Positions 1 to 7,599 of a DNA stretch of 17,399 bases are shown here, piece after piece. The notes under the pieces are model-generated. The model was not told where the DNA came from, ran no database searches, and saw nothing but the letters and a program-made list of their open reading frames with translations. Numbering within the stretch: position 1 is the first letter of the stretch; the number at the start of each line of letters is the position of its first letter. The stretch is from Hyphomicrobiales bacterium. Its GTDB lineage: Bacteria > Pseudomonadota > Alphaproteobacteria > Rhizobiales > Aestuariivirgaceae. The translations under genes and the position numbers were made by a program. The stretch covers positions 1-17,399 of the forward strand of contig JALWJW010000057.1 of the NCBI GenBank assembly GCA_026996935.1. The letters run 5' to 3'.

Positions 1-280
1 TATAAATGGTGCCGTGAATGGCGCGCACTTTACCAAGAAGATCACTGGGAATGTGTTTTTCAACAAATTTAGCCAAATCTGTCTTTGTCGCATTAAGCGC
101 TTTTTCAGCAAAGTCATCCGGGAAAAAACTGCCGACCATTGGCATTCCATAATCAGGAATAACCGTCACAATGTTGACTTTAGCACCATATTGTTTGGCC
201 AGGTCGACGGCGACAGGTGCCGCCTTCTCCCAGGAAGCCCTATGGCCTAAGTCGACAGGTAATAGTATAGATTTATACAT
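1..280 (-). CDS. Universal stress protein (UspA family), partial, 3' end off the window
   Basis: The first 93 codons are visible, starting at the ATG complementary to 278-280; the gene continues beyond base 1. The N-terminus MYKSILLPVDLG is the usual first beta strand of UspA-fold proteins with the nucleotide-contacting Asp (D10). It is followed by an alanine-rich helix (residues about 18-30) and a second strand with the VNIVTVIPDYG pattern. A GGAGA Shine-Dalgarno lies 6-7 bases upstream. The start is only 12 bp after the TRAP permease stop, so it is very probably the third gene of that operon. USP proteins are often encoded beside TRAP transporters; in Halomonas TeaD regulates the TeaABC ectoine transporter. 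A role modulating this transporter is therefore plausible but inferred. The ATP-binding G-x2-G-x9-G motif would lie in the missing C-terminal half, so ATP binding cannot be judged. Confidence 0.88.
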   Translation of the reverse strand, partial: MYKSILLPVDLGHRASWEKAAPVAVDLAKQYGAKVNIVTVIPDYGMPMVGSFFPDDFAEKALNATKTDLAKFVEKHIPSDLLGKVRAIHGTIY

Positions 281-292
281 TTTTAGTCTCCA

Positions 293-3100
293 TTACATTT
301 CAACGCCGGCTGCTTCACGCTCTTTACGCGCTGCAACAACTCTTGCACGATCTGCTGGTTCACGTTGTTTTTGTAGCCATATAATCAAAGCCAACAATAA
401 CAAAGCAGGGATAAAGAACACCTCTTTTGGCATGCGATCATTTGGAATTTCCAAACGTGTCACTTCCCAATCAAGATCAATGCCTTGTTCTTTTAGAGAT
501 TTAAGAGCTTTATCCCGTTTCTTTTTGTCGGCTTTAAACTTCTCTTTTGCAAGGCGGTATTTTTCTTTATCTGCAGCACTTGCTGTTTCAGATACAGCAA
601 CAGGAGCTGGTGGCTGATATTGACCAAAATTGTCAATGAACACCTTACCGTCTTCAACTCTAAATTCAAATGTTGAACCATTTTTGAGACGGGCAGCGCC
701 ATCACCTACTGATTTATCAGCCAAATCCAGGGTGATTGTTGTTTCAACCTCCTTGAAGTTCTGCGAACTTTCGCCGGCAACGCGCATACGCATTGTGGCC
801 CCATCAGGTGCTTTTCCAGCTTCTTCAAACAACTTGGTTGCATCAACAAAAGCATATGGCGCTTCGACCTTATTAAGCCAGTATCCCGGGTTAAACAGCG
901 TGAATGCAATAAGCAGCATCGCAACGCTTTCCCAAATGCGAGACTTGGCAATGAACCAGCCTTGAGTTGCCGCGGCAAACAAGAGCATGGCAATGGTAGC
1001 CATTATGAAGACGAACACCGCCTTTAATGGTCCCACATCAATCAACAACAGATCGGTGTTGAAGATGAACAGGAACGGAAGAATCGCTGTGCGAATATCA
1101 TATGAAAAGCCAATAAGACCGGTTTTGATCGGGTCCCCTTTGGAGATCGCTGCTGCGGCAAACGCCGCCAGCCCCACAGGTGGGGTATCATCGGCAATAA
1201 TCCCGAAGTAGAACACAAACATGTGCACGGCAATCAACGGTACAATCAGACCAGATTTGGCACCAACAGTGATGATAACCTGCGCCATCAGCGAGGTAAT
1301 CACGATATAGGTTGCCGTTGTTGGCAGCCCCATACCCAGCACAAGTGAGAACAATGCCACAAAGATCAGCATCATAATCAGGCTGCCACCAGAAATCAGC
1401 TCAATGAATTCGCCAATTACCTGATGAGCACCGGTAAGTGATACCGTACCAATAATGATACCGGCAGTACCGGTTGCAACAGCAATACCAATCATATTAC
1501 GCGAACCGGCAACCAGACCATCAATAAGCTCATCCCAGCCACGTTTAAAACCTGTCAGGCCCTGACCGCGGAAAATTGCTTTTAATGGATGTTGCGTCAC
1601 CAAAACAAAAATCATTGCAAGTGTTGCCCAGAACGCGGCAAGACCAGGTGAAAACCTTTCGATCATCAAACACCAGATCAAGACCACAACTGGCAAACCA
1701 TAATAGTAACCGGTTTTTGCAATCGGTCCAGCTTCTGGCAGTTTAATAACAGGTTTATTTGGATCATCCAGTTCAAGATCAGGATATTGTGCGGCTGAGC
1801 GGATCAGGAACAGATAGGTGCCAAGGAATAATGCAATCACGCCATAAAGGGTAAAGTCACCAAAGAAGTATAGGAGACCTGGCCAGATTGTTCCAACACC
1901 AGAAATTGTGATGCCTCTAAGGCCGTAATAAACCACTAAACTGAGGACGATAAAAACCAAAAAGCCAAAAGCCGTTGCCATTAGGCGCTGCGCCCGGGTT
2001 TTGGGAGCACCAGGGCGTGGCAAACCTTCAAGGCCTAATTTACATGATTCAATATGAACAATATAAACCAACGCGATATAGGAAATAATTGCCGGCAAGA
2101 AAGCATTTTTAACAACTTCAATGTAGGGGATACCTACAAACTCAATCATCAAAAAGGCCGCCGCCCCCATAACAGGTGGCGTTAACTGACCATTTGTTGA
2201 TGAGGCCACTTCAACAGCACCAGCTTTTTCAGCCGAAAAGCCGATCCGCTTCATCAAAGGAATGGTAAATGTACCAGTTGTTACCACATTGGCGATTGAT
2301 GAGCCGGAGATAAGACCAGTTGCAGCAGATGAAACAACAGCAGCTTTAGCCGGTCCACCGCGCAAATGACCCATAAGCGCATAGGCAACCTGAATGAAGT
2401 AACTGCCAGCGCCTGCTTTTTCAAGCAAAGAGCCAAACAGCACAAACAAGAACACCATAGAGGCCGAAACGCCCAGCGCCTGACCAAATACACCTTCGGT
2501 CTGCATCCAGAAGTGCCACATGGCCTTGCCGAATGAAGCCCCTTTCCACTGGATCGCATCAGGAATAAATTCGCGATCACCAAAAAAGACGTAAATAAGA
2601 AAAACCGAAGCAACAACAACCATTGGCAAGCCAAGGGCGCGGTATGTTGCAACCAGAACAATGAAAATACCCACTGCAGAAACAGTAAGATCAGCCGTAG
2701 TCGGCAAACCGGAACGATCTGCAATAGCACTCTGGTTAAACACCAGATACATCGTTACCGCGACACCGGCAAGCGCTAAAACCCAGTCATACCAGGGTAT
2801 GCGATTACGCGATGAGCTTTTAAATAACGGGAATGCTGTGCACGCCAGGAACAAAGCAAATGCCAAATGAATGGCGCGAGATGCATCGGAGTTCAAAACA
2901 AAAATGTCCGAACCTGTCAGGCCGGACAACATAAAGGGTAGATTTGAAGCAATGTAAATCTGAAATAATGCCCAAACAATCGCAACGCCAGTCAAAAGAC
3001 CTGCCTGCCAATTATCGGGAACACGGGCACCGGTGTCTAAATCGGCGACCATATCTGCCGCATTTTCAGGTACGGATGTGGAATTTTTGGCCTCTGCCAT
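293..3100 (-). CDS. TRAP transporter fused permease, 4TM/12TM (DctQM-type, TAXI partner) with C-terminal DUF3394-like extension
   Basis: This 935-residue polytopic inner-membrane protein fuses the small (DctQ-like, roughly residues 30-200) and large (DctM-like, roughly 200-690) TRAP subunits, as is typical for TAXI-type systems. It should drive ion-coupled uptake of the solute delivered by the binding protein encoded just upstream. The DctM signature is clear: GSSIANVVTTGTFTIP at about 266-281 and SSTNGQLTPPVMGAAAF at about 300-316. The C-terminal ~240 residues form a further membrane pair enclosing a soluble, beta-rich then lysine-rich coiled segment (about 760-890) and a last helix. This resembles the DUF3394 extension known on such permeases. 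The ATG follows a strong GGGGAGGA Shine-Dalgarno (complement of 3105-3112). It is separated from the binding-protein gene by 111 bp holding a terminator-like hairpin, and followed after 12 bp by a universal stress protein. The substrate cannot be read from sequence; TAXI systems with known substrates include glutamate-type transporters. Confidence 0.93.
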   Translation of the reverse strand: MAEAKNSTSVPENAADMVADLDTGARVPDNWQAGLLTGVAIVWALFQIYIASNLPFMLSGLTGSDIFVLNSDASRAIHLAFALFLACTAFPLFKSSSRNRIPWYDWVLALAGVAVTMYLVFNQSAIADRSGLPTTADLTVSAVGIFIVLVATYRALGLPMVVVASVFLIYVFFGDREFIPDAIQWKGASFGKAMWHFWMQTEGVFGQALGVSASMVFLFVLFGSLLEKAGAGSYFIQVAYALMGHLRGGPAKAAVVSSAATGLISGSSIANVVTTGTFTIPLMKRIGFSAEKAGAVEVASSTNGQLTPPVMGAAAFLMIEFVGIPYIEVVKNAFLPAIISYIALVYIVHIESCKLGLEGLPRPGAPKTRAQRLMATAFGFLVFIVLSLVVYYGLRGITISGVGTIWPGLLYFFGDFTLYGVIALFLGTYLFLIRSAAQYPDLELDDPNKPVIKLPEAGPIAKTGYYYGLPVVVLIWCLMIERFSPGLAAFWATLAMIFVLVTQHPLKAIFRGQGLTGFKRGWDELIDGLVAGSRNMIGIAVATGTAGIIIGTVSLTGAHQVIGEFIELISGGSLIMMLIFVALFSLVLGMGLPTTATYIVITSLMAQVIITVGAKSGLIVPLIAVHMFVFYFGIIADDTPPVGLAAFAAAAISKGDPIKTGLIGFSYDIRTAILPFLFIFNTDLLLIDVGPLKAVFVFIMATIAMLLFAAATQGWFIAKSRIWESVAMLLIAFTLFNPGYWLNKVEAPYAFVDATKLFEEAGKAPDGATMRMRVAGESSQNFKEVETTITLDLADKSVGDGAARLKNGSTFEFRVEDGKVFIDNFGQYQPPAPVAVSETASAADKEKYRLAKEKFKADKKKRDKALKSLKEQGIDLDWEVTRLEIPNDRMPKEVFFIPALLLLALIIWLQKQREPADRARVVAARKEREAAGVEM

Positions 3101-3162
3101 GATATCCTCCCCAGGATTTATGATAAATATCTGTCCCGTCTTTTTATCGGGTTCAGATTAAG

Positions 3163-3197
3163 TTAAAAGCAAAACAGAGGAGAACCAGTCTCCTCTG
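3163..3197 (-). terminator. Hairpin plus T-tract between TAXI binding protein and permease (attenuating terminator)
   Basis: On the minus strand a perfect 9-bp stem, CAGAGGAGA / TCTCCTCTG (3189-3197 with 3175-3183), closes a 5-nt loop. It is followed directly by TTTTGCTTTTAA. It begins 14 bases after the binding-protein stop codon, inside what should be a single operon. The likely effect is partial termination or 3'-end protection, giving more binding protein than permease, as is common in binding-protein-dependent transporters. The structure is seen directly; leakiness is inferred. Confidence 0.75.
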
Positions 3198-3211
3198 CCT
3201 TACAATTTGTC

Positions 3212-4183
3212 TTACATCAAGCCAAGTTCTTTGTAGGCTTTGATCGCACCATTTGCGAGTGGTGCTGACAAGCTGTCTTTGATCATCTCTTTAGCTTTAA
3301 GATGTCTAAAGGCAGGGTGTAGTTTGCGGAATGCATCAAGATTGCCAAGCACTGCTTTTGCAACTTCATAGGTCACATCATCGCCAACTTTATCAGATGT
3401 GATGAAGGTTGCGCCAACACCCCATGTTTTAATGTCGTCAGGATGACCTGGGTACATGCCACCAGGAATAGTTGCGATACGGTAATATGGTTTTTCAGCA
3501 ACCATTTTTTCAATTTCAGGTGTTAGACCGGAAATAATTTTCGCATCACAAGAAGCAATGGTTTCTTGAGTCAAACCTGATGGGTGACCCACAAGCCAGA
3601 AATAACCATCAATTTTGTTATCGCAAAGTGCACCTGAAGTTTCAGATGACTTCATTGAAGAAGCAAGCTTCAGATCAGAACGTTTCCAGCCCTGGACTTT
3701 TTCAATGACTTCCCAAGTACCACGTGTACCAGAACCCGGGTTACCAATGTTAAAGCGTTTGCCTTTAATGTCAGTAAGGCCTTTGATGCCTGAATCTTTA
3801 CGAACCAAAATTGTTACAGGTTCTGGATGAACAGAAAACATTGCGCGCAAGCCTTTAAAAGGGCCAGCTTTTTCAAATTTTGATGTGCCATGATAAGCGT
3901 GATACTGCCAGTCAGATTGAGCGACACCAAATTCCAACTCGCCAGAACGTACAGTGTTGATGTTGTAAATTGAACCACCAGTTGATTCTACAGAGCAACG
4001 AATACCAGTTTTCTTCCGGTTTTTATTCACCAAACGACAGATCGCGCCGCCAGTTGGATAATAAACACCTGTTACACCGCCTGTGCCGATTGACACAAAC
4101 TGTTTTTTAGCAGCCATTGCACCTGTTGTAGATGCTGCAGCCATTGCAAGCACACAAGCGGCGCCCAATAGTACTTTTTTCAT
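3212..4183 (-). CDS. TAXI family TRAP transporter solute-binding subunit (periplasmic)
   Basis: This is a 323-residue exported binding protein. The N-terminus has a classic Sec signal peptide: MKK, a hydrophobic alanine-rich core, and an A-M-A site giving probable cleavage after residue 24. The mature start carries the TAXI hallmark SIGTGGVTGVYYPTGGAICR (about 31-50), where the glycine-rich loop and YYP-GG segment form part of the ligand site. Later family patterns include STGGS-NI-TVRSGELEFG-AQSDW and the GNPGSGTRGTWE stretch at about 150. There is no lipobox cysteine, so it should be a soluble periplasmic protein. Cysteines near residues 49 and 63 could form a disulfide (inference). A strong GGGAGGAA Shine-Dalgarno precedes the ATG (complement of 4181-4183). 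It is the first gene of the TRAP operon and is followed by a terminator-like hairpin before the permease. The ligand is unknown. Confidence 0.95.
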   Translation of the reverse strand: MKKVLLGAACVLAMAAASTTGAMAAKKQFVSIGTGGVTGVYYPTGGAICRLVNKNRKKTGIRCSVESTGGSIYNINTVRSGELEFGVAQSDWQYHAYHGTSKFEKAGPFKGLRAMFSVHPEPVTILVRKDSGIKGLTDIKGKRFNIGNPGSGTRGTWEVIEKVQGWKRSDLKLASSMKSSETSGALCDNKIDGYFWLVGHPSGLTQETIASCDAKIISGLTPEIEKMVAEKPYYRIATIPGGMYPGHPDDIKTWGVGATFITSDKVGDDVTYEVAKAVLGNLDAFRKLHPAFRHLKAKEMIKDSLSAPLANGAIKAYKELGLM

Positions 4184-4329
4184 TTATATTCCTCCCAAAA
4201 CGGAAAATTTGTTCACTAACGCTCATTAGGTTAAGGCCCTGTAATGAAAATTGCAACGAGAAGGTGAGACAATCTTGAGTTTTTTTGACGAAAGGTGATA
4301 TTGCTCAAGAATAATAAGGCCAAGAAGAC

Positions 4330-4356
4330 GTTTGGTTGAAAATTACTCAACCAAAC
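4330..4356. repeat. Perfect inverted repeat, 10-bp stem, 7-nt loop
   Basis: GTTTGGTTGA (4330-4339) pairs exactly with TCAACCAAAC (4347-4356) around a 7-base loop. Read on the minus strand it lies 105-131 bases past the tRNA-His 3' end and is followed by a pyrimidine-rich GTCTTCTTGG rather than a real T-tract. It could be a weak terminator or processing hairpin for the tRNA transcript, or part of the TRAP operon leader or regulation. Confidence 0.7.
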
Positions 4357-4379
4357 AGGACGGGGATGAGAAGGCTCTC

Positions 4380-4402
4380 GTTGTTTTTTTTGCAAAAACA
4401 AC
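4380..4402. repeat. Perfect inverted repeat, 9-bp A/T-rich stem, 5-nt loop
   Basis: GTTGTTTTT (4380-4388) pairs with AAAAACAAC (4394-4402) across TTTGC. On the plus strand a run of eight T follows the small GAGA-AGGC-TCTC element at 4368-4379, which looks superficially terminator-like. However, no plus-strand gene lies upstream of it. Confidence 0.6.
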
Positions 4403-4439
4403 TGCCGCTGCAACTCCTGAATGTGAAAGGTCGTTCCGT

Positions 4440-4459
4440 AACTTTTCTTACGAAAAGTT
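4440..4459. repeat. Perfect inverted repeat just past the tRNA-His 3' end
   Basis: AACTTTTC (4440-4447) pairs with GAAAAGTT (4452-4459) across TTAC. It starts 2 bases beyond the encoded CCA of tRNA-His on the minus strand. It has no T-tract after it, so a role in 3' trailer processing is more likely than intrinsic termination (inference). Confidence 0.6.
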
Positions 4460-4460
4460 T

Positions 4461-4537
4461 TGGTACAGCTGGATGGTCTCGAACCATCGACCTCCGGATC
4501 CACAATCCGGCGCTCTAACCAACTGAGCTACAGCTGC
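4461..4537 (-). tRNA. tRNA-His (anticodon GTG), alphaproteobacterial type
   Basis: A 77-nt cloverleaf on the minus strand. The acceptor arm GCAGCTG pairs with CAGCTGT, including a G1-U72 wobble. The D arm GCTC/GAGC, the anticodon stem CCGGA/TCCGG around TTGTGGA (anticodon GTG, complement of 4501-4503) and the T arm GATGG/CCATC with loop TTCGAGA are all intact. The 3' CCA is encoded (complement of 4461-4463). Unlike most bacterial tRNA-His, position -1 in the DNA is T rather than G, the discriminator is A73 and position 72 is U. This matches the group of alphaproteobacteria whose divergent histidyl-tRNA synthetase does not need G-1. Confidence 0.97.
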
Positions 4538-4810
4538 ATACCATATTTCAAAAGATTAAAATCGCAACACTATATGGGCTTTGAAATAATCTCGCGCATC
4601 TTTATGCCGTAATTTATTGCTTTGCAAGACCTGACTTGCCCCTATCTAATATTTTTTGCATCGCTTTTCGATTTTTATCTCATAAAGTGGTTGATAAATC
4701 GTCGCAAGATGAAAAATTCAAAAATAAAGATAGACGTGTAGGGGCTTTATTCGTTACTTCTGTAAGTCAAATTGATGCGGCGGCACAAATTTTGGGGATG
4801 AGGCATTTTT
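4538..4810. other. Gene-free leader between tRNA-His and the PAS kinase gene
   Basis: This 273-bp region must hold divergent promoters for tRNA-His (minus) and the kinase (plus). I see no convincing coding sequence: the open frame at 4636-4872 has no family motif and runs into the kinase start in another frame. A TATAGT hexamer on the minus strand is the best tRNA promoter candidate. No clear CtrA-type TTAA-N7-TTAA site or GANTC methylation site was found upstream of the kinase by eye. Confidence 0.5.
4569..4574 (-). promoter_or_regulatory. Candidate -10 element for tRNA-His
   Basis: On the minus strand TATAGT (5 of 6 to the sigma-70 consensus) sits 31 bases before the mature tRNA 5' end. 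That would give a short leader for RNase P to remove. No good -35 hexamer is seen at 16-18 bp, so this rests on the -10 and position only. Confidence 0.3.
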
Positions 4811-7498
4811 ATGCATTTGCCTTGCCAGTGGGAGACTTCAAGCGTGACAACAATAGTTGCACCCAGTCTTGATCAGCTTTTGGAAAGTGACGAACCTGCA
4901 TGGTTGTGGGACAGCGCGCGGGCGCGTATTGCCTGGGCCAATCAGGCCGGAACGGACTGGTTCGGAGCGCAAACGCTGTTTGATCTTATTGATATGGTTT
5001 TTGATAGCAATGATGAAAGCGTTGCTACTATTCGAAAACTGGGCGCTCGTCTGCCACGCGGGCAAAGCGAAACCATTCAATTCGGGTTAGGAGCAAAATC
5101 CAACAACCTTCCAACAGGATTTATCGCCTGTGACTGCTATGTGCACGCTTTAGCAGATGGTCGCTCTGGCCTTTTGGTCTGTGCCCAAAAACAACCCGAC
5201 ACCCCCAATGCCCTGCCCAGCGCGATGCAAGCCATGGCACTTGGTGCCTTTCCAATGGCTATGGCCGTTGTAAGCGGCAGCGGTTCAATTCGATTCTCAA
5301 ATGAAGCTATGCATGACTTGTTGCTGCATCCGATGGACCTTGCATTTACCGATCAATTGGTTGAGCAAAGTTATTCAGGCGGTACATCCAGTGGCATTTG
5401 CCATACGAAAACACCACTTGGTATGCGTGACCTACGGGTTATTGTTCGTTTACTTGAAAATGGTGAACGATTGGCGGATGCCAGTTTTATCGTAGTGATT
5501 GAAGATGTAACTGAGCGCCGGGCGCTTGAAAAAACTTTAATGACCAGTCAATTGCCACAAAACGGCAATGACGAAAAAACCGGTTCTGCATCATCTCAAC
5601 CTGCCCATATAAATGTGGCTGAAACGCTTTCTCACTTAAAACGAGAAATTGAAACACAAACCGCCCTTGCCGATAAAAGCATATCTCAAAAAACTGAGAA
5701 TAAACAAGCAAACAATGAGGCAACAAGCGATCTGACTGAAAACCTTACTGACAAGCAAAACAACGATGATGCTCCCTTACAGAAAAAAGCAACAGATTCT
5801 GTTTCAACATCACCTGAGCACGATGAGTTTGTCGGCCGCGTGCCTGAAATTGTTCAAAAAACACTCAATGATTTACCGCAACCGCTAGTGCTGATTTCCC
5901 ATGAAGGGGAAATTTTATTTGCCAATGACACAACAGTAAAACTGCTCGGTGCTGAACACTGGCGCGACCTTGGTGAAATGACCACGCTTGGTGATGCTTT
6001 AACAATTCTTGAAGGTGAAGACGGTGAGATTTCATTGTTCACCTTACAAGATGAGCCGATCAATCTTGATGTGTTTATGACCAGTTTCCCGTGGAAAGAT
6101 GGCGCAGTATATCAGGCAACCTTATCTCCCAATGATGATGGGGAAAGCGCTGATAACCGGCGCAATGAGAACAGAGATACCAAAGCCGTAAAAAAAAACA
6201 CTGAAATAGATGAAGCAGCATCTGGCAAGTCAGAGCCTGGGCGAATGTCATTGGCATCTTCACTTGATAATGTGGTTTCATTGCATCCTCATGATGACAA
6301 CAATGATGCTGGCATAAGCCGAAACGACAGCAACAATAATGGCAGTTGCAACCCTGATGATGCCGATTTACGGGCAATTTTAGATACGGCAACCGATGGT
6401 ATTATCACCCTTGATAGTAAGGGCAAGATTTGTAGCTTCAGTGCCGGTGCTGAAGCTTTGTTTGGCTATAACGCCAATGAAGTAACAGGCACACCACTTA
6501 AAAAACTATTGGTGCGCGGCAGTCGTAAAACATTAACCCAATATATTGCCGCGTTAAATGGTGACGGTTTGGCCGCCGTGTTTAATGACGGCCGCGAAGT
6601 AACAGCGCGGGTTAAGCAGGGCGGTGAGATTTCGCTGTTTGTCACCATCGGTAAAATGGTCAATAAGCGTCTTAACGCCGGTGTTAGCCAAGACGGGAAA
6701 GCAGCTTTTTGCGCGGTGGTACGTGATATAACCCAATGGAAGAAAACCGAAGCAGAATTACGCTCAGCTAAAGAAGAGGCCGAGCAATCGAGCGAGCGTA
6801 AATCAAACTTCCTTGCCAATATCAGCCATGAATTGCGCACGCCCCTTAATGCTATTATGGGCTTTTCAGAAGTCATGCTTTCAGAACGGTTTGGTGAAAT
6901 CAAGAATGAGAAATATCTATCTTACGCCAATGATATTCACACCAGCGGCGAGCATCTTTTATCATTAATTAATGACTTATTGGATCTTTCAAAAGTAGAA
7001 GCTGGCAAACTTGAACTAAACTTTACCTCGGTGAATTTACTCAATGAAGTTGATGAAGCCATTCACACCCTGCAAAGTCAGGCAGATGAAAAGCGGGTTT
7101 TATTAAGCAAAGCCCTTAAAGGCGGTTTGCCCAATGTGGTTGCGGACCTGCGATCAATTAAACAGGTGCTTTTAAACATATTGTCAAATGCCATCAAGTT
7201 TACAGAATCAGGCGGGCAAGTTGTTGTTTCTGTAAAACTGGACGATACGGGCGAGATGATTTTATCAATTAAAGACACGGGCCGAGGCATGTCGGCCAGC
7301 GAGCTTAAACGTGCGCTTGAACCTTTTCAACAAATCGAAGGAGCCAATGATGGTACAAACCCTGGCACGGGCCTTGGCTTACCATTAACCAAAGCTCTGG
7401 TTGAAGCCAACCGCGCCAAATTCTCCATTATCAGTGCGCCCAAAAAAGGTACATTAGTTGAGGTGGTGTTTCCAACAACACGGGTTTTGGCCGATTAG
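4811..7498 (+). CDS. Cytoplasmic multi-PAS sensor histidine kinase with PdhS/PleC/DivJ-like core
   Basis: The product is 895 residues with no signal peptide or membrane segment. From the ATG numbering: a PAS-like N-terminal module (~20-115, LWDSARARIAWANQAG), a second PAS/PAC-like module (~140-245, ending VIEDVTERRALEKTL), a low-complexity linker rich in Q/N/K/E (~250-345), a third PAS-like module (~350-440), a D/N-rich linker (~450-510), and a canonical PAS (~515-640). The DHp helix follows with SHELRTPLNAIMGFSE (phospho-acceptor H673), then the HATPase domain with N-box N793, G1 KDTGRGM and G2 GTGLGLPLTKALVEANRA. This core closely resembles kinases that control DivK/PleD in alphaproteobacterial cell-cycle signalling, so autophosphorylation and control of DivK-like regulators is the likely role (inference). 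No response regulator is adjacent. The start is ambiguous: ATG 4811 (GAGG 7 bases upstream) or GTG 4844 (GGGAG at 4830-4834). The first 11 residues look unlike protein of this family. Confidence 0.92.
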   Translation: MHLPCQWETSSVTTIVAPSLDQLLESDEPAWLWDSARARIAWANQAGTDWFGAQTLFDLIDMVFDSNDESVATIRKLGARLPRGQSETIQFGLGAKSNNLPTGFIACDCYVHALADGRSGLLVCAQKQPDTPNALPSAMQAMALGAFPMAMAVVSGSGSIRFSNEAMHDLLLHPMDLAFTDQLVEQSYSGGTSSGICHTKTPLGMRDLRVIVRLLENGERLADASFIVVIEDVTERRALEKTLMTSQLPQNGNDEKTGSASSQPAHINVAETLSHLKREIETQTALADKSISQKTENKQANNEATSDLTENLTDKQNNDDAPLQKKATDSVSTSPEHDEFVGRVPEIVQKTLNDLPQPLVLISHEGEILFANDTTVKLLGAEHWRDLGEMTTLGDALTILEGEDGEISLFTLQDEPINLDVFMTSFPWKDGAVYQATLSPNDDGESADNRRNENRDTKAVKKNTEIDEAASGKSEPGRMSLASSLDNVVSLHPHDDNNDAGISRNDSNNNGSCNPDDADLRAILDTATDGIITLDSKGKICSFSAGAEALFGYNANEVTGTPLKKLLVRGSRKTLTQYIAALNGDGLAAVFNDGREVTARVKQGGEISLFVTIGKMVNKRLNAGVSQDGKAAFCAVVRDITQWKKTEAELRSAKEEAEQSSERKSNFLANISHELRTPLNAIMGFSEVMLSERFGEIKNEKYLSYANDIHTSGEHLLSLINDLLDLSKVEAGKLELNFTSVNLLNEVDEAIHTLQSQADEKRVLLSKALKGGLPNVVADLRSIKQVLLNILSNAIKFTESGGQVVVSVKLDDTGEMILSIKDTGRGMSASELKRALEPFQQIEGANDGTNPGTGLGLPLTKALVEANRAKFSIISAPKKGTLVEVVFPTTRVLAD
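4830..4834 (+). promoter_or_regulatory. Alternative ribosome binding site favouring a GTG start at 4844
   Basis: GGGAG lies 9 bases before GTG 4844-4846, in frame with the kinase. This start would remove 11 residues and begin directly at the conserved N-terminal module. The competing ATG at 4811 has GAGG at 4800-4803. Both are credible by spacing, so the choice needs homologue alignment. Confidence 0.45.
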
Positions 7499-7599
7499 GG
7501 CCTTATCTCCATCGTAACACGCAATTTTTTGCTGCAATAATTTGTAGATAAGTTATACAGCGGCAGTTGTGTTTTAATACATTTTGGAAAACTTTACCT

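Larger units (their letters stand above)
4184..4460. other. Gene-free, hairpin-rich spacer between tRNA-His and the TRAP operon
   Basis: No convincing coding sequence is present in this 277-bp stretch; the short open frames show no family motif and are interrupted by strong inverted repeats. It must contain the 3' end of the tRNA-His transcript and the promoter and leader of the TRAP operon, both on the minus strand. Three perfect inverted repeats (4330-4356, 4380-4402, 4440-4459) and a looser 7-bp pair (TCTTGAG near 4273 with CTCAAGA near 4304) crowd it. I cannot identify a -35/-10 pair for the TRAP operon with confidence. Confidence 0.6.

Noticed and set aside
171..617. Plus-strand open frame of 148 codons opposite the TRAP permease and USP
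   Set aside because: It is antisense to clearly conserved coding sequence, has no family motif, and its composition reflects the complementary strand.
4368..4391. GAGA-AGGC-TCTC followed by TTGTTTTTTTT as a plus-strand terminator
   Set aside because: The stem is only 4 bp and no plus-strand gene lies upstream to be terminated.
4636..4872. 78-codon plus-strand frame upstream of and overlapping the kinase start
   Set aside because: No motif, no good ribosome site, and it overlaps the conserved kinase N-terminus in another frame.
7529..7558. Possible promoter TTGCTG with TTATAC before prfC
   Set aside because: Weak matches to both hexamers in an A/T-rich stretch; not enough to call.
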